Source of the DNA: Bacillota bacterium
GTDB lineage: Bacteria; Bacillota; Clostridia; Oscillospirales; Ruminococcaceae
Assembly: GCA_023396215.1 (NCBI GenBank)
Contig: JAEWWW010000016.1
Coordinates: 1-21,446 of the forward strand
Direction of reading: 5' to 3'
Length of the DNA stretch: 21,446 nucleotides
Position 1 is the stretch's first letter; every line of letters starts with the position of its first letter. A model generated the notes under the pieces. The model ran no database searches. It was not told where the DNA came from and saw only the letters and a program-made list of their open reading frames with translations. Below are positions 1 through 6,513 of this stretch, piece by piece. The position numbers and the translations under genes were made by a program.

Positions 1-243
1 GACCTGACCCCCGAGTTTACCCAGCTTACCGACGGCATGGGGGTGCTGGTCGAAAACGACGACCGCAAGGCATGCCTCTTTGTCGACCGGCTGTTGGGCA
101 AGCAGCAGGTGGTGGTCAAGCCGCTGCCCCCCTTCCTGAGCCGGTACAACGTCAAGTCTTTGGGGCTCAACGGCTGCACCATTTTGGGGGATGGCAGCAT
201 CAGCATCATCCTGAGCGCCAAGAGCATCCTGCAGCTATATTAA
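1..243 (+). CDS. cheA: CheA histidine kinase, C-terminal end only (partial)
   Basis: The reading frame is open from the first base of the window to a TAA at 241-243, giving the last 80 residues of a longer protein. They match the end of the CheW-like regulatory (P5) domain of CheA: GVLVENDDRKACLFVDRLLG, then QQVVVKPLPPFL, then LGLNGCTILGDGSISIILS and a final SILQLY. In CheA this domain binds CheW and the receptor tips and couples receptor state to autophosphorylation. The kinase and phosphotransfer domains lie outside the window. cheW follows after 15 bp on the same strand, as in many chemotaxis operons. A free-standing CheW or CheV is less likely because the VVVKPL...LGLNGCTILGDG block is characteristic of CheA. 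Confidence 0.9.
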   Translation, partial: DLTPEFTQLTDGMGVLVENDDRKACLFVDRLLGKQQVVVKPLPPFLSRYNVKSLGLNGCTILGDGSISIILSAKSILQLY

Positions 244-258
244 GAAGGAGTGTCTGCT

Positions 259-711
259 ATGTCTGAAAATATGATGATTGCCACCGAAGACGATCTTTCT
301 GGGCGCTTTCTCACCTATTACATCGGCAACGCTCTGTATGGCATCGAGCTGATGAACGTCACCGAGATTATCAGCGTGCAGCCCATCACCCGGGTGCCGG
401 GCCTGCCCGCCTATGTACGGGGGGTCATCAACCTGCGCGGCAAGATTTTGCCGGTGGTGGACGCCCGCCTGAAGCTGAACAGCCCTCCCCGCGAGTACGA
501 CGCCTTTACCTGCATTGTGGTGCTTTCGGTCGGTGGCCTGCAGGTTGGCCTCATTGTTGACCGGGTGGACCAGGTGGTGACCTTTGACCCCTCGCAGCTA
601 ACCCGGCCGCAGGAGCTGGGGCACCGGTTTTTATCCTCGATTGCCGACTTAAGCGGTAAAACGGTACTGAATTTGGATTATGAGAAGCTGCTTGCCGAAA
701 CCTCGGCCTAG
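259..711 (+). CDS. cheW: Chemotaxis coupling protein CheW
   Basis: A 150-residue single-domain CheW, the adaptor joining chemoreceptor signalling tips to CheA in the receptor array. Family hallmarks are all present: FLTYYIGNALYGIELMNVTE near the N-terminus, ITRVPGLPAYVRGVINLRGK in the middle, and VGLIVDRVDQVV in the second half. Length is normal for CheW. I chose ATG 259 because AGAAGGAG at 243-250 lies 8 bases upstream; an in-frame GTG at 250 overlaps that ribosome site and is unlikely. It follows cheA by 15 bp and is followed by a 247-bp gap before cheR. A second, unusual CheW-like gene lies on the opposite strand at 2989-3804. Confidence 0.95.
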   Translation: MSENMMIATEDDLSGRFLTYYIGNALYGIELMNVTEIISVQPITRVPGLPAYVRGVINLRGKILPVVDARLKLNSPPREYDAFTCIVVLSVGGLQVGLIVDRVDQVVTFDPSQLTRPQELGHRFLSSIADLSGKTVLNLDYEKLLAETSA

Positions 712-958
712 GATTTATTTGTAAAATCAGCGCGATTATCTGCTTTTGAATTTACAAACCGGTATGGGAAGCAGGCCTTGCCTGTGGTGCTCCCCCAATA
801 ATAAGCAGCATTTGAAAACCGCAGGACCGTTCTGTTTTCATCAGAAAGGCGCCCATGACATGGCCTGACGATACGGGCCTGGCTGTCGCGGGGCTCTGAG
901 TACAGCAGAATGGGAATGCGTTTTCTTTTTAGAAATTTTCTGCAAGAAAGGGTATGTT
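712..958 (+). other. 247-bp intergenic gap between cheW and cheR
   Basis: No gene is visible here, although the genes on both sides are on the same strand and are otherwise tightly packed. Small inverted repeats can be seen: CAGGC-CTT-GCCTG near 771-785, and TTCTG/CAGAA around a 7-base loop near 830-846 that extends to CC/GG across a G/A mismatch. The last 30 bases before cheR are rich in A and T and include the ribosome site. I see no convincing sigma-A or SigD promoter and recognise no known riboswitch. Confidence 0.5.
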
Positions 959-1777
959 ATGATAAGCTTAACCGATCAGGAGTTTTTGACCCTTACCAGC
1001 TACATTAAGGAACGGTATGGCATTAACCTGACCAAGAAGCGGGTGCTGATAGAGGGCCGCCTCTCCAACATGCTGCGGGAGCGGGGCTTTGCCACCTTCG
1101 GTGAATATTTTAACATGGTGTTTAACGACGCCAGCGGCAGCGAGATAAAGAACCTGCTGAACAAGCTGACCACCAACCACACCTACTTTATGCGGGAGGT
1201 GGAACACTTTGAATATATGAAATCTCATATTCTGCCCCAGCTGGCCGCCAGCAGGGCCTCCAGCAGGGATCTGCGCATCTGGAGCGCGGGCTGCTCCACC
1301 GGGCAGGAGCCTTACAACATCGCCATGATTGTGGATGAGTTTTTCGGCAGCCAGAAGCACCTGTGGGATACCACCATTCTGGCCACCGACCTTTCGGTAA
1401 ACGTGCTGGAAAAAGCCAAGCTGGGCATTTACCCGGCCGAAAGCCTGAACGAAGTGCCCCCCGACTGGACGGGCAGATATTTTATCAAAAGGCCGGACGG
1501 CACCGTTCAGGTGAATGAGAAAATCCGTCAGGAGGTTGTTTTTAAGCATTTTAACCTGATGGACCCCTTTGTGTATAAAAAGCCCTTTGACTTGATTTTC
1601 TGCCGCAATGTGATGATTTACTTTGACGCCCCCACCAAGGAGGCGCTGGTCAACAAGTTTTATCAGTCCACCGCCAAGGGTGGCTACCTGCTGATTGGGC
1701 ATTCAGAGGTGCTCAACAAGGAAAGCTGCCGCTACCGCTATGTAAAACCAGCCATCTACCAGAAAGGGACCGAATAA
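959..1777 (+). CDS. cheR: Chemoreceptor glutamate methyltransferase CheR
   Basis: A 272-residue CheR that transfers methyl groups from S-adenosylmethionine to glutamates of chemoreceptors, opposing CheB in adaptation. The N-terminal helical domain (about 1-75) ends in the conserved TTNHTYFMRE block at 71-80. The SAM-binding core follows: WSAGCSTGQEPYN at 108-120, then LATDLSVNVLEKAKLGIYP, FDLIFCRNVMIYF and GGYLLIGHSE. Length is typical. ATG 959 follows AAGAAAGGG at suitable spacing. cheB starts two bases after its stop codon, so the two opposing enzymes are almost certainly co-transcribed and translationally linked. Confidence 0.97.
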   Translation: MISLTDQEFLTLTSYIKERYGINLTKKRVLIEGRLSNMLRERGFATFGEYFNMVFNDASGSEIKNLLNKLTTNHTYFMREVEHFEYMKSHILPQLAASRASSRDLRIWSAGCSTGQEPYNIAMIVDEFFGSQKHLWDTTILATDLSVNVLEKAKLGIYPAESLNEVPPDWTGRYFIKRPDGTVQVNEKIRQEVVFKHFNLMDPFVYKKPFDLIFCRNVMIYFDAPTKEALVNKFYQSTAKGGYLLIGHSEVLNKESCRYRYVKPAIYQKGTE

Positions 1778-1779
1778 AA

Positions 1780-2832
1780 ATGAAAGCGAAAAGAAAAATC
1801 CGGGTGCTGATTGTGGATGATTCCATGCTGTTCAGAGAAACCCTCGCACGGGCTCTGGGTAGCGACCCGCACCTTGAAGTGATAGGTACCGCCGTCGATT
1901 CGGTGGACGCCATGGGCAAAATTGTGAGCCTGCACCCCGACGTGGTGACGCTGGATGTGGAGATGCCCAAGGTGAACGGCATCGATTTTCTGAAAAAGCT
2001 GATGCCGCAGCACCCCCTGCCGGTGGTGGTGGTCAGCTCGCTGCCCATCAACGCGTTGGACGCGCTGGAAGCCGGCGCGGTGGATTTTGTAAAGAAGCCT
2101 CAGGTGGAATCCCCCTCCGACCTCAACGCCTTTTTGGGTGAGCTGGCGATAAAAATCAAGATTGCCTCGGCCGCCCGCCTTGGACCAAAGCGGCTTGAGT
2201 CGCTCCGCCCGCTGGCGCCCGCTCCGGCGCTGGCGGCTGGCGTTCGCGAGCTTGACCGGGTGATTGCCATCGGCGCCTCCACCGGCGGCACCGAAGCGAT
2301 TTTGACCGTGCTGCAGCAACTGCCCGAAAACTCCCCCGGCATTGTGGTGGTGCAGCATATGCCCGCGGGCTTCACCAAAATGTATGCCCAAAGGCTGGAT
2401 AAAATCTGCGCCATGCGGGTGGTGGAGGCTGAACACAACATGCGTCTTGAGCGCGGCAGGGTGATTATCGCCGCGGGTGGGTTTCATCTGCGCCTCGCGA
2501 GGGATACGCAGGGCTACTATGTCAAGAGCCAGACCGGCGATAAGGTGAGCGGCCATTGCCCCTCGGTAGACGCCCTGTTTGACTCGGTGGCCGATGTGGC
2601 CGGAGATAAAGCCATTGGGGTTATCCTCACCGGCATGGGGGCCGATGGCTCCAAGGGCCTCCTCAACATGCGCCAAAAGGGCGCTTTCACCATCGGGCAG
2701 GATAAGGAAAGCTGCGTGGTGTACGGCATGCCCATGGTGGCCTTCAACATCGGCGCGGTGGCAAAGCAGCTCCCTCTCGACGCCATCAGCAGCCGGATTA
2801 TCTGCCACCTGAACAACTCCTGCGGCAAATAG
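1780..2832 (+). CDS. cheB: Chemoreceptor methylesterase/deamidase response regulator CheB
   Basis: A 350-residue CheB with an N-terminal receiver domain (about 1-125) and a C-terminal methylesterase domain (about 158-345). The receiver has the acidic pair in IVDDSMLF (D13, D14), the predicted phosphorylation site D59 in VVTLDVEMPKVNG, and K106 in VDFVKKP. The esterase triad is visible: S167 in AIGASTGGTEA, H193 in VVVQHMPAGFT and D289 in LTGMGADGSKG. Once phosphorylated by CheA it removes methyl groups from receptors. It begins two bases after cheR and is the last gene of the + strand unit, followed by a terminator. Confidence 0.97.
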   Translation: MKAKRKIRVLIVDDSMLFRETLARALGSDPHLEVIGTAVDSVDAMGKIVSLHPDVVTLDVEMPKVNGIDFLKKLMPQHPLPVVVVSSLPINALDALEAGAVDFVKKPQVESPSDLNAFLGELAIKIKIASAARLGPKRLESLRPLAPAPALAAGVRELDRVIAIGASTGGTEAILTVLQQLPENSPGIVVVQHMPAGFTKMYAQRLDKICAMRVVEAEHNMRLERGRVIIAAGGFHLRLARDTQGYYVKSQTGDKVSGHCPSVDALFDSVADVAGDKAIGVILTGMGADGSKGLLNMRQKGAFTIGQDKESCVVYGMPMVAFNIGAVAKQLPLDAISSRIICHLNNSCGK

Positions 2833-2914
2833 CCCCCCACCCCGATATGCTGACTTGAAAGAAGAGCGGTGAACCGCCGTTACGGCGAAACCGGCAAAAA
2901 TATGACAGTGCAAG

Positions 2915-2979
2915 GCCTCCCTTCCCCCGGCTGCTTCGGCGGCCATGGGAAAGGGAGGCTCTCATTTTGGCTTGGTTTT
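2915..2979 (+). terminator. Intrinsic terminator after cheB (UUCG tetraloop)
   Basis: A long, GC-rich hairpin spans 2915-2959. GCCTCCCTT at 2915-2923 pairs with AAGGGAGGC at 2951-2959. CCC then pairs with GGG past a single bulged A, and GGCTGC/GCGGCC (one G-U pair) closes a UUCG loop. A T-rich run (CATTTTGGCTTGGTTTTT) follows to 2979. It lies about 80 bases past the cheB stop and 10 bases from the convergent cheW-CZB stop. Read on the - strand it lacks a good T run, so it serves mainly the + strand. Confidence 0.8.
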
Positions 2980-2988
2980 TAACTGCCT

Positions 2989-3804
2989 TTAGTTAGCGGC
3001 CTGCTCAAACAGGCCCTCGTCCTCCAGCAGGATGATAAGCCCGTTGATGCTCTGGCTGCGGGCCACCCCCGCCACAAAGCTGCAGGGGTGTACCCTGTCC
3101 AGCACGGTGCGGTCGGCCATCTGCTCCAGCGGGTAGACGCCCTTGACCTTATCCACAATGATGCCCGCCGTGGTTTCGCCCTCCTGCAGGGTGATAACCA
3201 TCTCGACCAAAGAATCCTTGTACATCTGCAATATCTGGTCCAGCAGCGCGGCAATTTCAACCGAGTACTCCTCGTTGACCTGCTCCACCGCCGCGAGGGC
3301 GGCCTTGCTGTCCGACCGCTCCAGCGCTTTTTGCACCGTGACCCCGGCGGCGTGAAAAGCCTTGTGGGGGCGGTCGATTTTTTGCAGCATCAGGGTGATT
3401 TCGTGGTTATCGGTGCTGAAGCTCTCCTTCCACTTGCCCAAAAGGCACTGGGCAGGGTCGGTGGTCAGGGTGAAGGGAGTCATGTCCCGGGCCGACTTTT
3501 CAAGTGCCTTGGCCCAGTTCTGATGCCCTTTTTTGATGTCACTGAACTGCTTAATCAGGGCAGCCTGCTCGTCCTTTATCAGCCCCGCACCAAACAACGC
3601 GCGCAAATCCACCAGCCGCACCCTGTTGCCCTGCCACTCGGTAGTGCCCCGGATATGGGGTTTTGTCGGCCTCACCCTGCTAACCTCGCCCAGCTTCGCG
3701 ATGGAAACCACCCGCTGCGAATTTACCGCATAGGCCCGGCCCGCGACCTCAAAGACGATGTAGGGCAGGCGGTTTTGCGCTCCTTGCTCTTTGTTTTGTT
3801 CCAT
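2989..3804 (-). CDS. CheW-like adaptor with an inserted CZB zinc-binding domain
   Basis: A 271-residue protein with a CheW fold split by a CZB (chemoreceptor zinc-binding) domain. Residues 12-80 form the first CheW half (LPYIVFEVAGRAYAVNSQRV, IRGTTEWQGNRVRLVDLRAL). Residues about 200-265 form the second (GIIVDKVKGVYPLEQM, VAGVARSQSINGLIILLEDE). Between them, about 85-185, is a helical CZB-like segment with the likely ligands H94 (HQNW), C120 (TDPAQCLLGKW), H147 and H151 (RPHKAFH). Known CZB domains bind zinc through three His and one Cys and act as zinc or oxidant sensors in receptors and diguanylate cyclases. It is not CheV, because no receiver domain exists. ATG 3804 is preferred; the only ribosome-site-like sequence (AAAGGA, 3817-3822) lies 12 bases upstream, inside a repeat unit. 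The frame stays open upstream to 3915, but that part is only repeat. Coupling zinc or redox state to CheA is inference. Confidence 0.85.
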   Translation of the reverse strand: MEQNKEQGAQNRLPYIVFEVAGRAYAVNSQRVVSIAKLGEVSRVRPTKPHIRGTTEWQGNRVRLVDLRALFGAGLIKDEQAALIKQFSDIKKGHQNWAKALEKSARDMTPFTLTTDPAQCLLGKWKESFSTDNHEITLMLQKIDRPHKAFHAAGVTVQKALERSDSKAALAAVEQVNEEYSVEIAALLDQILQMYKDSLVEMVITLQEGETTAGIIVDKVKGVYPLEQMADRTVLDRVHPCSFVAGVARSQSINGLIILLEDEGLFEQAAN

Positions 3805-3807
3805 GGC

Positions 3808-3867
3808 AAAGACCATTCCTTTCACTTTCGTTTCGGCACAAGCAGACCATGAAAAGGAATGGTCTTT
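3808..3867 (-). promoter_or_regulatory. Possible RNA switch over the ribosome site of the CheW-CZB gene
   Basis: Bases 3808-3822 and 3853-3867 are perfect inverted complements over 15 bp. In the - strand transcript the gene-proximal arm contains the ribosome site AAAGGA and ends three bases before the start codon, so this pairing would hide the site. A competing 7-bp hairpin (AGACCAT 3844-3850 with ATGGTCT 3859-3865) uses part of the distal arm and would free it. The pairings are seen directly; a switching role is inference. Confidence 0.4.
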
Positions 3868-3933
3868 TTGTGCGTCAATCCGCGGTTCCCGCCGCAGGCG
3901 GGGAGCGATTGGCACATAACGGTTTCGCGTGAT
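3812..3933 (-). repeat. Tandem repeat unit, copy 1 (next to CheW-CZB start)
   Basis: A 122-bp unit repeated at 3946-4067 with a single difference (C at 3888, T at 4022); the period is 134 bp. It contains the arms that pair over the CheW-CZB ribosome site and a GC-rich hairpin (CCCGCC-TGC-GGCGGG on the - strand) flanked by GTGC/GCAC and AATC/GATT complements. Its far end carries AACGGTTTCGCGTGA (3918-3932). The end next to the gene lacks the matching terminal sequence seen in copy 2, so this copy appears trimmed there. It encodes no protein that I recognise. Confidence 0.9.
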
Positions 3934-3936
3934 TTT

Positions 3937-4066
3937 TCACGCTAAACCATTCCTTTCACTTTCGTTTCGGCACAAGCAGACCATGAAAAGGAATGGTCTT
4001 TTTGTGCGTCAATCCGCGGTTTCCGCCGCAGGCGGGGAGCGATTGGCACATAACGGTTTCGCGTGA
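3937..4066 (-). repeat. Tandem repeat unit, copy 2, with imperfect terminal inverted repeats
   Basis: The more complete copy, 130 bp. Its ends, TCACGCTAAACCATT (3937-3951) and AACGGTTTCGCGTGA (4052-4066), are inverted repeats matching at 13 of 15 positions. The part shared with copy 1 is 3946-4067 (121 of 122 identical). A TTTT spacer at 3933-3936 separates the two copies, and the abutting ends form a perfect 6-bp hairpin (GCGTGA/TCACGC). Size, terminal repeats and lack of coding capacity resemble a MITE-like or other non-autonomous repeat. No target-site duplication is evident. Family membership is not established. Confidence 0.75.
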
Positions 4067-4086
4067 TGTCGGGCAACCGCCCGTCT

Positions 4087-5787
4087 TTAATGATACCCCA
4101 CCCTGATTTCGCCGTCGGCATGGAAGAAGGTACACTTGTTCATGGTGTCCTGAACGATGGTGGACGCATGACCGATGGTGATTTTGGTGGGCGGATAAAT
4201 CTGGTTACAGGTCAGCTTACAGGCGGTTACACGCTCGATGGCTTCGTTGATTTCTTCCAACGTTTTGTTGAGCTGGCTGAGCTTGAGCATATTAATGGGT
4301 TTCTGCTTGCGCATCTGCGCCAGCAAGGTGCGGCGTTCTTCGTTCAGGGTGCCCGCCGATTCAAACCGCTCAAGATAGATAATATTATTAACGCTGTTTG
4401 ACATCTCGGTTTTAATCTCGTCAATCTGCTTGATGGTTTCGGCCCGCTTTTTGATTATCTCGGGCGTTGCGCCCACCGTAATCGAGGTTGCGGTAAAGGA
4501 AGGCGCCCCCACCACCTTGGCTTCGATAGACTGCAGCACCGTGATGCTGCCGCCGATGATGGCCCCCCGCTTGCCGGTGACCACCAGCTTGTCGTTGCAG
4601 TATACGGTGGAGTTGATGATGGAGTCGGCGTAGATTGCGCCCCCGGCCTTGATGGTGCAGTTTTCAAGGTATTTGCTGCGCACCTCTTTTTTGGCATCCA
4701 GTATACCTTTTTTCATGCCGTTCATGCCGTTTACAATGGTGATGCTGCCCTCGGCGTAGATAGATGCGCCCTCCACCATCCCCTTGACGGTCACATCGCC
4801 CTTGGAGCGTATGATATAGCCCTCCAGCACGTCGCCCTTGACGATAACGTCGCCGGAAAAATCGATATTCCCCACCGAGTTATCCACGTTTTCCGGCACA
4901 ATGAAGACCTGCTCCACATGAAAACGGTTGTCTGAAAACACAAGGTTGCCCTCGACGGCTGCGTAGAGCTGCAGGCCGTCCTCAGAGGGGCGGGTATTTC
5001 TGCCCTGAGGCAAAAACGCGTCTCTGCCCGGCCTGGCCCCTACGGAGTTGCCCAAAATGTTGGTGCCATCCACCGGCTGGGTGGGCTTGGTTATGGTACA
5101 AAGCAGATCGTCTGCCTTTACATTCCAAATCAGGTTGAGGTTTTTAAAGTCGATGGAACCGTCGTCCTTGGTGGTGAGCTTAAACTCGCGGGTGCGGGGG
5201 TACTCGTCATGCACCTGCCCGTTTTCACCGTCGATGGGAGGCACCCCGCGGGCCACCACCAGATAGGTGCCGTACAGTTTCTCCTGCACAATGCTATCCA
5301 GCACCTCGGTATCGATGCCGAAAACCACGTTTTTTTGGGCCAGCGCCTCGTTAATCTGCTGGCGGGTCACATCGGCTCCGCCGTTTTCGGGGGGATAAGC
5401 CACCATACCGGCCGACATCTTATCCGGTTCAATCACCAGTTCTATCTGGGCGTTCACCGGCTCGGGCGGTTGTTCCTCTTCCACGGCTTCTTCAGGGGCC
5501 GCTTCCTGGTCCTCGGCCATCTGCTCAGCATCGGTTTCGGGCAGCAGTTCTTCCGGCTCCAAGCCGTCCGCAGGCTGGAGCTGGCTGTCTATTTCCTCCG
5601 GCGCCGCCTGGTCCTGCTCGGCCGGGTATGTATCCTCCTGCTCGAGGCTCTCGGGGGCATTCTTCGCTCTTCCCAGCAGCCGCATCAAAAGGCTGTTTTC
5701 GCCTTTCCTTTTCTCATGATGGGCATCCTCATACAGAGGATCCCCGGAGCTGCCGGACTGTTGGTTGTTTGGTTTATTCTCTTTCAT
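4087..5787 (-). CDS. FapA-type DUF342 protein (flagellar assembly protein A family)
   Basis: A 566-residue DUF342/FapA protein. Residues 1-115 are an acidic, Glu/Pro/Gln-rich, probably disordered leader. Residues about 140-440 hold the DUF342 core, with YLVVARGVPPIDGENGQV at 175-192, a Gly-rich stretch, and a right-handed beta-helix-like run of short turns (GNIDFSGDVIVKGDV, SKGDVTVKGMVEG, ASIYAEGSITIVNG, GGAIYADSIINSTVYC). Residues 440-525 are predicted coiled coil, followed by a short beta end. The family is found beside flagellar and chemotaxis genes in many bacteria; its molecular function is poorly known. ATG 5787 has a strong GGAGG site 8 bases upstream. It lies downstream of cheD after a 240-bp gap and upstream of the repeat pair. 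Confidence 0.88.
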   Translation of the reverse strand: MKENKPNNQQSGSSGDPLYEDAHHEKRKGENSLLMRLLGRAKNAPESLEQEDTYPAEQDQAAPEEIDSQLQPADGLEPEELLPETDAEQMAEDQEAAPEEAVEEEQPPEPVNAQIELVIEPDKMSAGMVAYPPENGGADVTRQQINEALAQKNVVFGIDTEVLDSIVQEKLYGTYLVVARGVPPIDGENGQVHDEYPRTREFKLTTKDDGSIDFKNLNLIWNVKADDLLCTITKPTQPVDGTNILGNSVGARPGRDAFLPQGRNTRPSEDGLQLYAAVEGNLVFSDNRFHVEQVFIVPENVDNSVGNIDFSGDVIVKGDVLEGYIIRSKGDVTVKGMVEGASIYAEGSITIVNGMNGMKKGILDAKKEVRSKYLENCTIKAGGAIYADSIINSTVYCNDKLVVTGKRGAIIGGSITVLQSIEAKVVGAPSFTATSITVGATPEIIKKRAETIKQIDEIKTEMSNSVNNIIYLERFESAGTLNEERRTLLAQMRKQKPINMLKLSQLNKTLEEINEAIERVTACKLTCNQIYPPTKITIGHASTIVQDTMNKCTFFHADGEIRVGYH

Positions 5788-6027
5788 GCAGCTATCCTCC
5801 AGATATCATTCTGCTGATGCAGGCGTTGCTGTGTGCCGTCGGTAGGTCATGACGGCTGCCGTATCTGTATGGGTATGGGTGCGTCTGAGCCCCAAATCCG
5901 CAATGAAAAACAAAACACCCGGGATTTAAGCTGTCACATAGGGCAGGCTTGCCGATGCCGCGCTTGCGCAGAGATTGTCAGCCCCTGCCATGTAAAAAGC
6001 GTACGCTGTAACCATCGCAGAATGGCG
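5788..6027 (-). other. 240-bp gap between cheD and fapA
   Basis: No gene is visible. Inverted repeats include GCCGTC/GACGGC (5835-5840 with 5851-5856) and AAATCC/GGATTT around a 22-base loop near 5894-5927. A palindrome AGCGTACGCT near 6000-6009 is followed on the - strand by five T, which could act as a weak terminator after cheD. I find no convincing promoter for fapA, though a gap this size leaves room for one. Confidence 0.4.
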
Positions 6028-6513
6028 CTACCAAACCCATTCGCCTTTGATGGCGGATTTGATAAGCATGGTGCCGTCCATCGTATTGAAATAAAGGGTT
6101 CTGCCGTAATTTTTCCCGGTATCCTCGGCGAGGATAGGGATAGAGAGCTTTTCCAACACCTCTTTCACCGCCACAATGTTGCGGGCGCCGATATTGGCGA
6201 TAGAGGAGTTGGAAATGGCGGCAAACATCTGCGCGCCTCCGGCAATTTTTGCCTTGATGCGTACCTTATTTGCCCCCTTCATCTCCATCTGACGCACCAG
6301 TTCGACGGTGGCGGTATCTGCAAACTTGTGGGGACTGTGCCCTGCTGCGGAAAGCTGGCTGGAAGGCAGCATGATATGGGCCAGACCACCCACCTTGGTG
6401 ATGGGGTCGTAAAGGCAGATACCCACGCAGGAACCCAAAGCATAGGTAACCAACACGTTGGGGGCAGAGGTAACGTTTAAATCAGAAATACCGACTGTGA
6501 TTGATTGACTCAT
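6028..6513 (-). CDS. cheD: Chemoreceptor glutamine deamidase CheD
   Basis: A 161-residue CheD, which deamidates specific receptor glutamines and, in Bacillus-type systems, binds CheC and raises its phosphatase activity. The catalytic Cys29 and His46 are in place (YALGSCVGICLYD and GLAHIMLPSS), followed by the conserved KIAGGAQMF and NIGARNI blocks. Length is normal. The start ATG overlaps the stop of cheC as ATGA, with only a weak ribosome site, implying translational coupling. That fits the known CheC-CheD heterodimer. Confidence 0.97.
   Translation of the reverse strand: MSQSITVGISDLNVTSAPNVLVTYALGSCVGICLYDPITKVGGLAHIMLPSSQLSAAGHSPHKFADTATVELVRQMEMKGANKVRIKAKIAGGAQMFAAISNSSIANIGARNIVAVKEVLEKLSIPILAEDTGKNYGRTLYFNTMDGTMLIKSAIKGEWVW

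Noticed and set aside
712..958. A c-di-GMP or other known riboswitch before cheR.
   Set aside because: I could not match the conserved core of any known class; only small local hairpins are visible.
1756..2946. A 396-codon open frame on the - strand opposite cheB.
   Set aside because: It lies antisense to an intact cheB with all catalytic residues; composition is that of a shadow frame and nothing in it is recognisable.
2989..3804. Annotation of this gene as CheV.
   Set aside because: CheV has a C-terminal receiver domain; here there is none, and the extra domain is an internal CZB-like insertion.
3861..3887. A promoter inside the repeat unit on the - strand (TTGACG as a -35 element).
   Set aside because: No reasonable -10 element lies 16-18 bases downstream, so the match is to one half only.
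3805..3915. N-terminal extension of the CheW-CZB protein by 37 codons.
   Set aside because: It is just a translation of repeat copy 1. CheW homology starts near residue 12 counted from ATG 3804, and the extension has no ribosome site of its own.
3812..4067. The tandem repeat as a CRISPR array.
   Set aside because: Only two long units with a 12-base spacer and terminal inverted repeats are present. There are no short repeats with unique spacers and no cas genes.
3805..4086. The repeat pair as an insertion sequence.
   Set aside because: There is no transposase or room for one. At most it would be a non-autonomous element.
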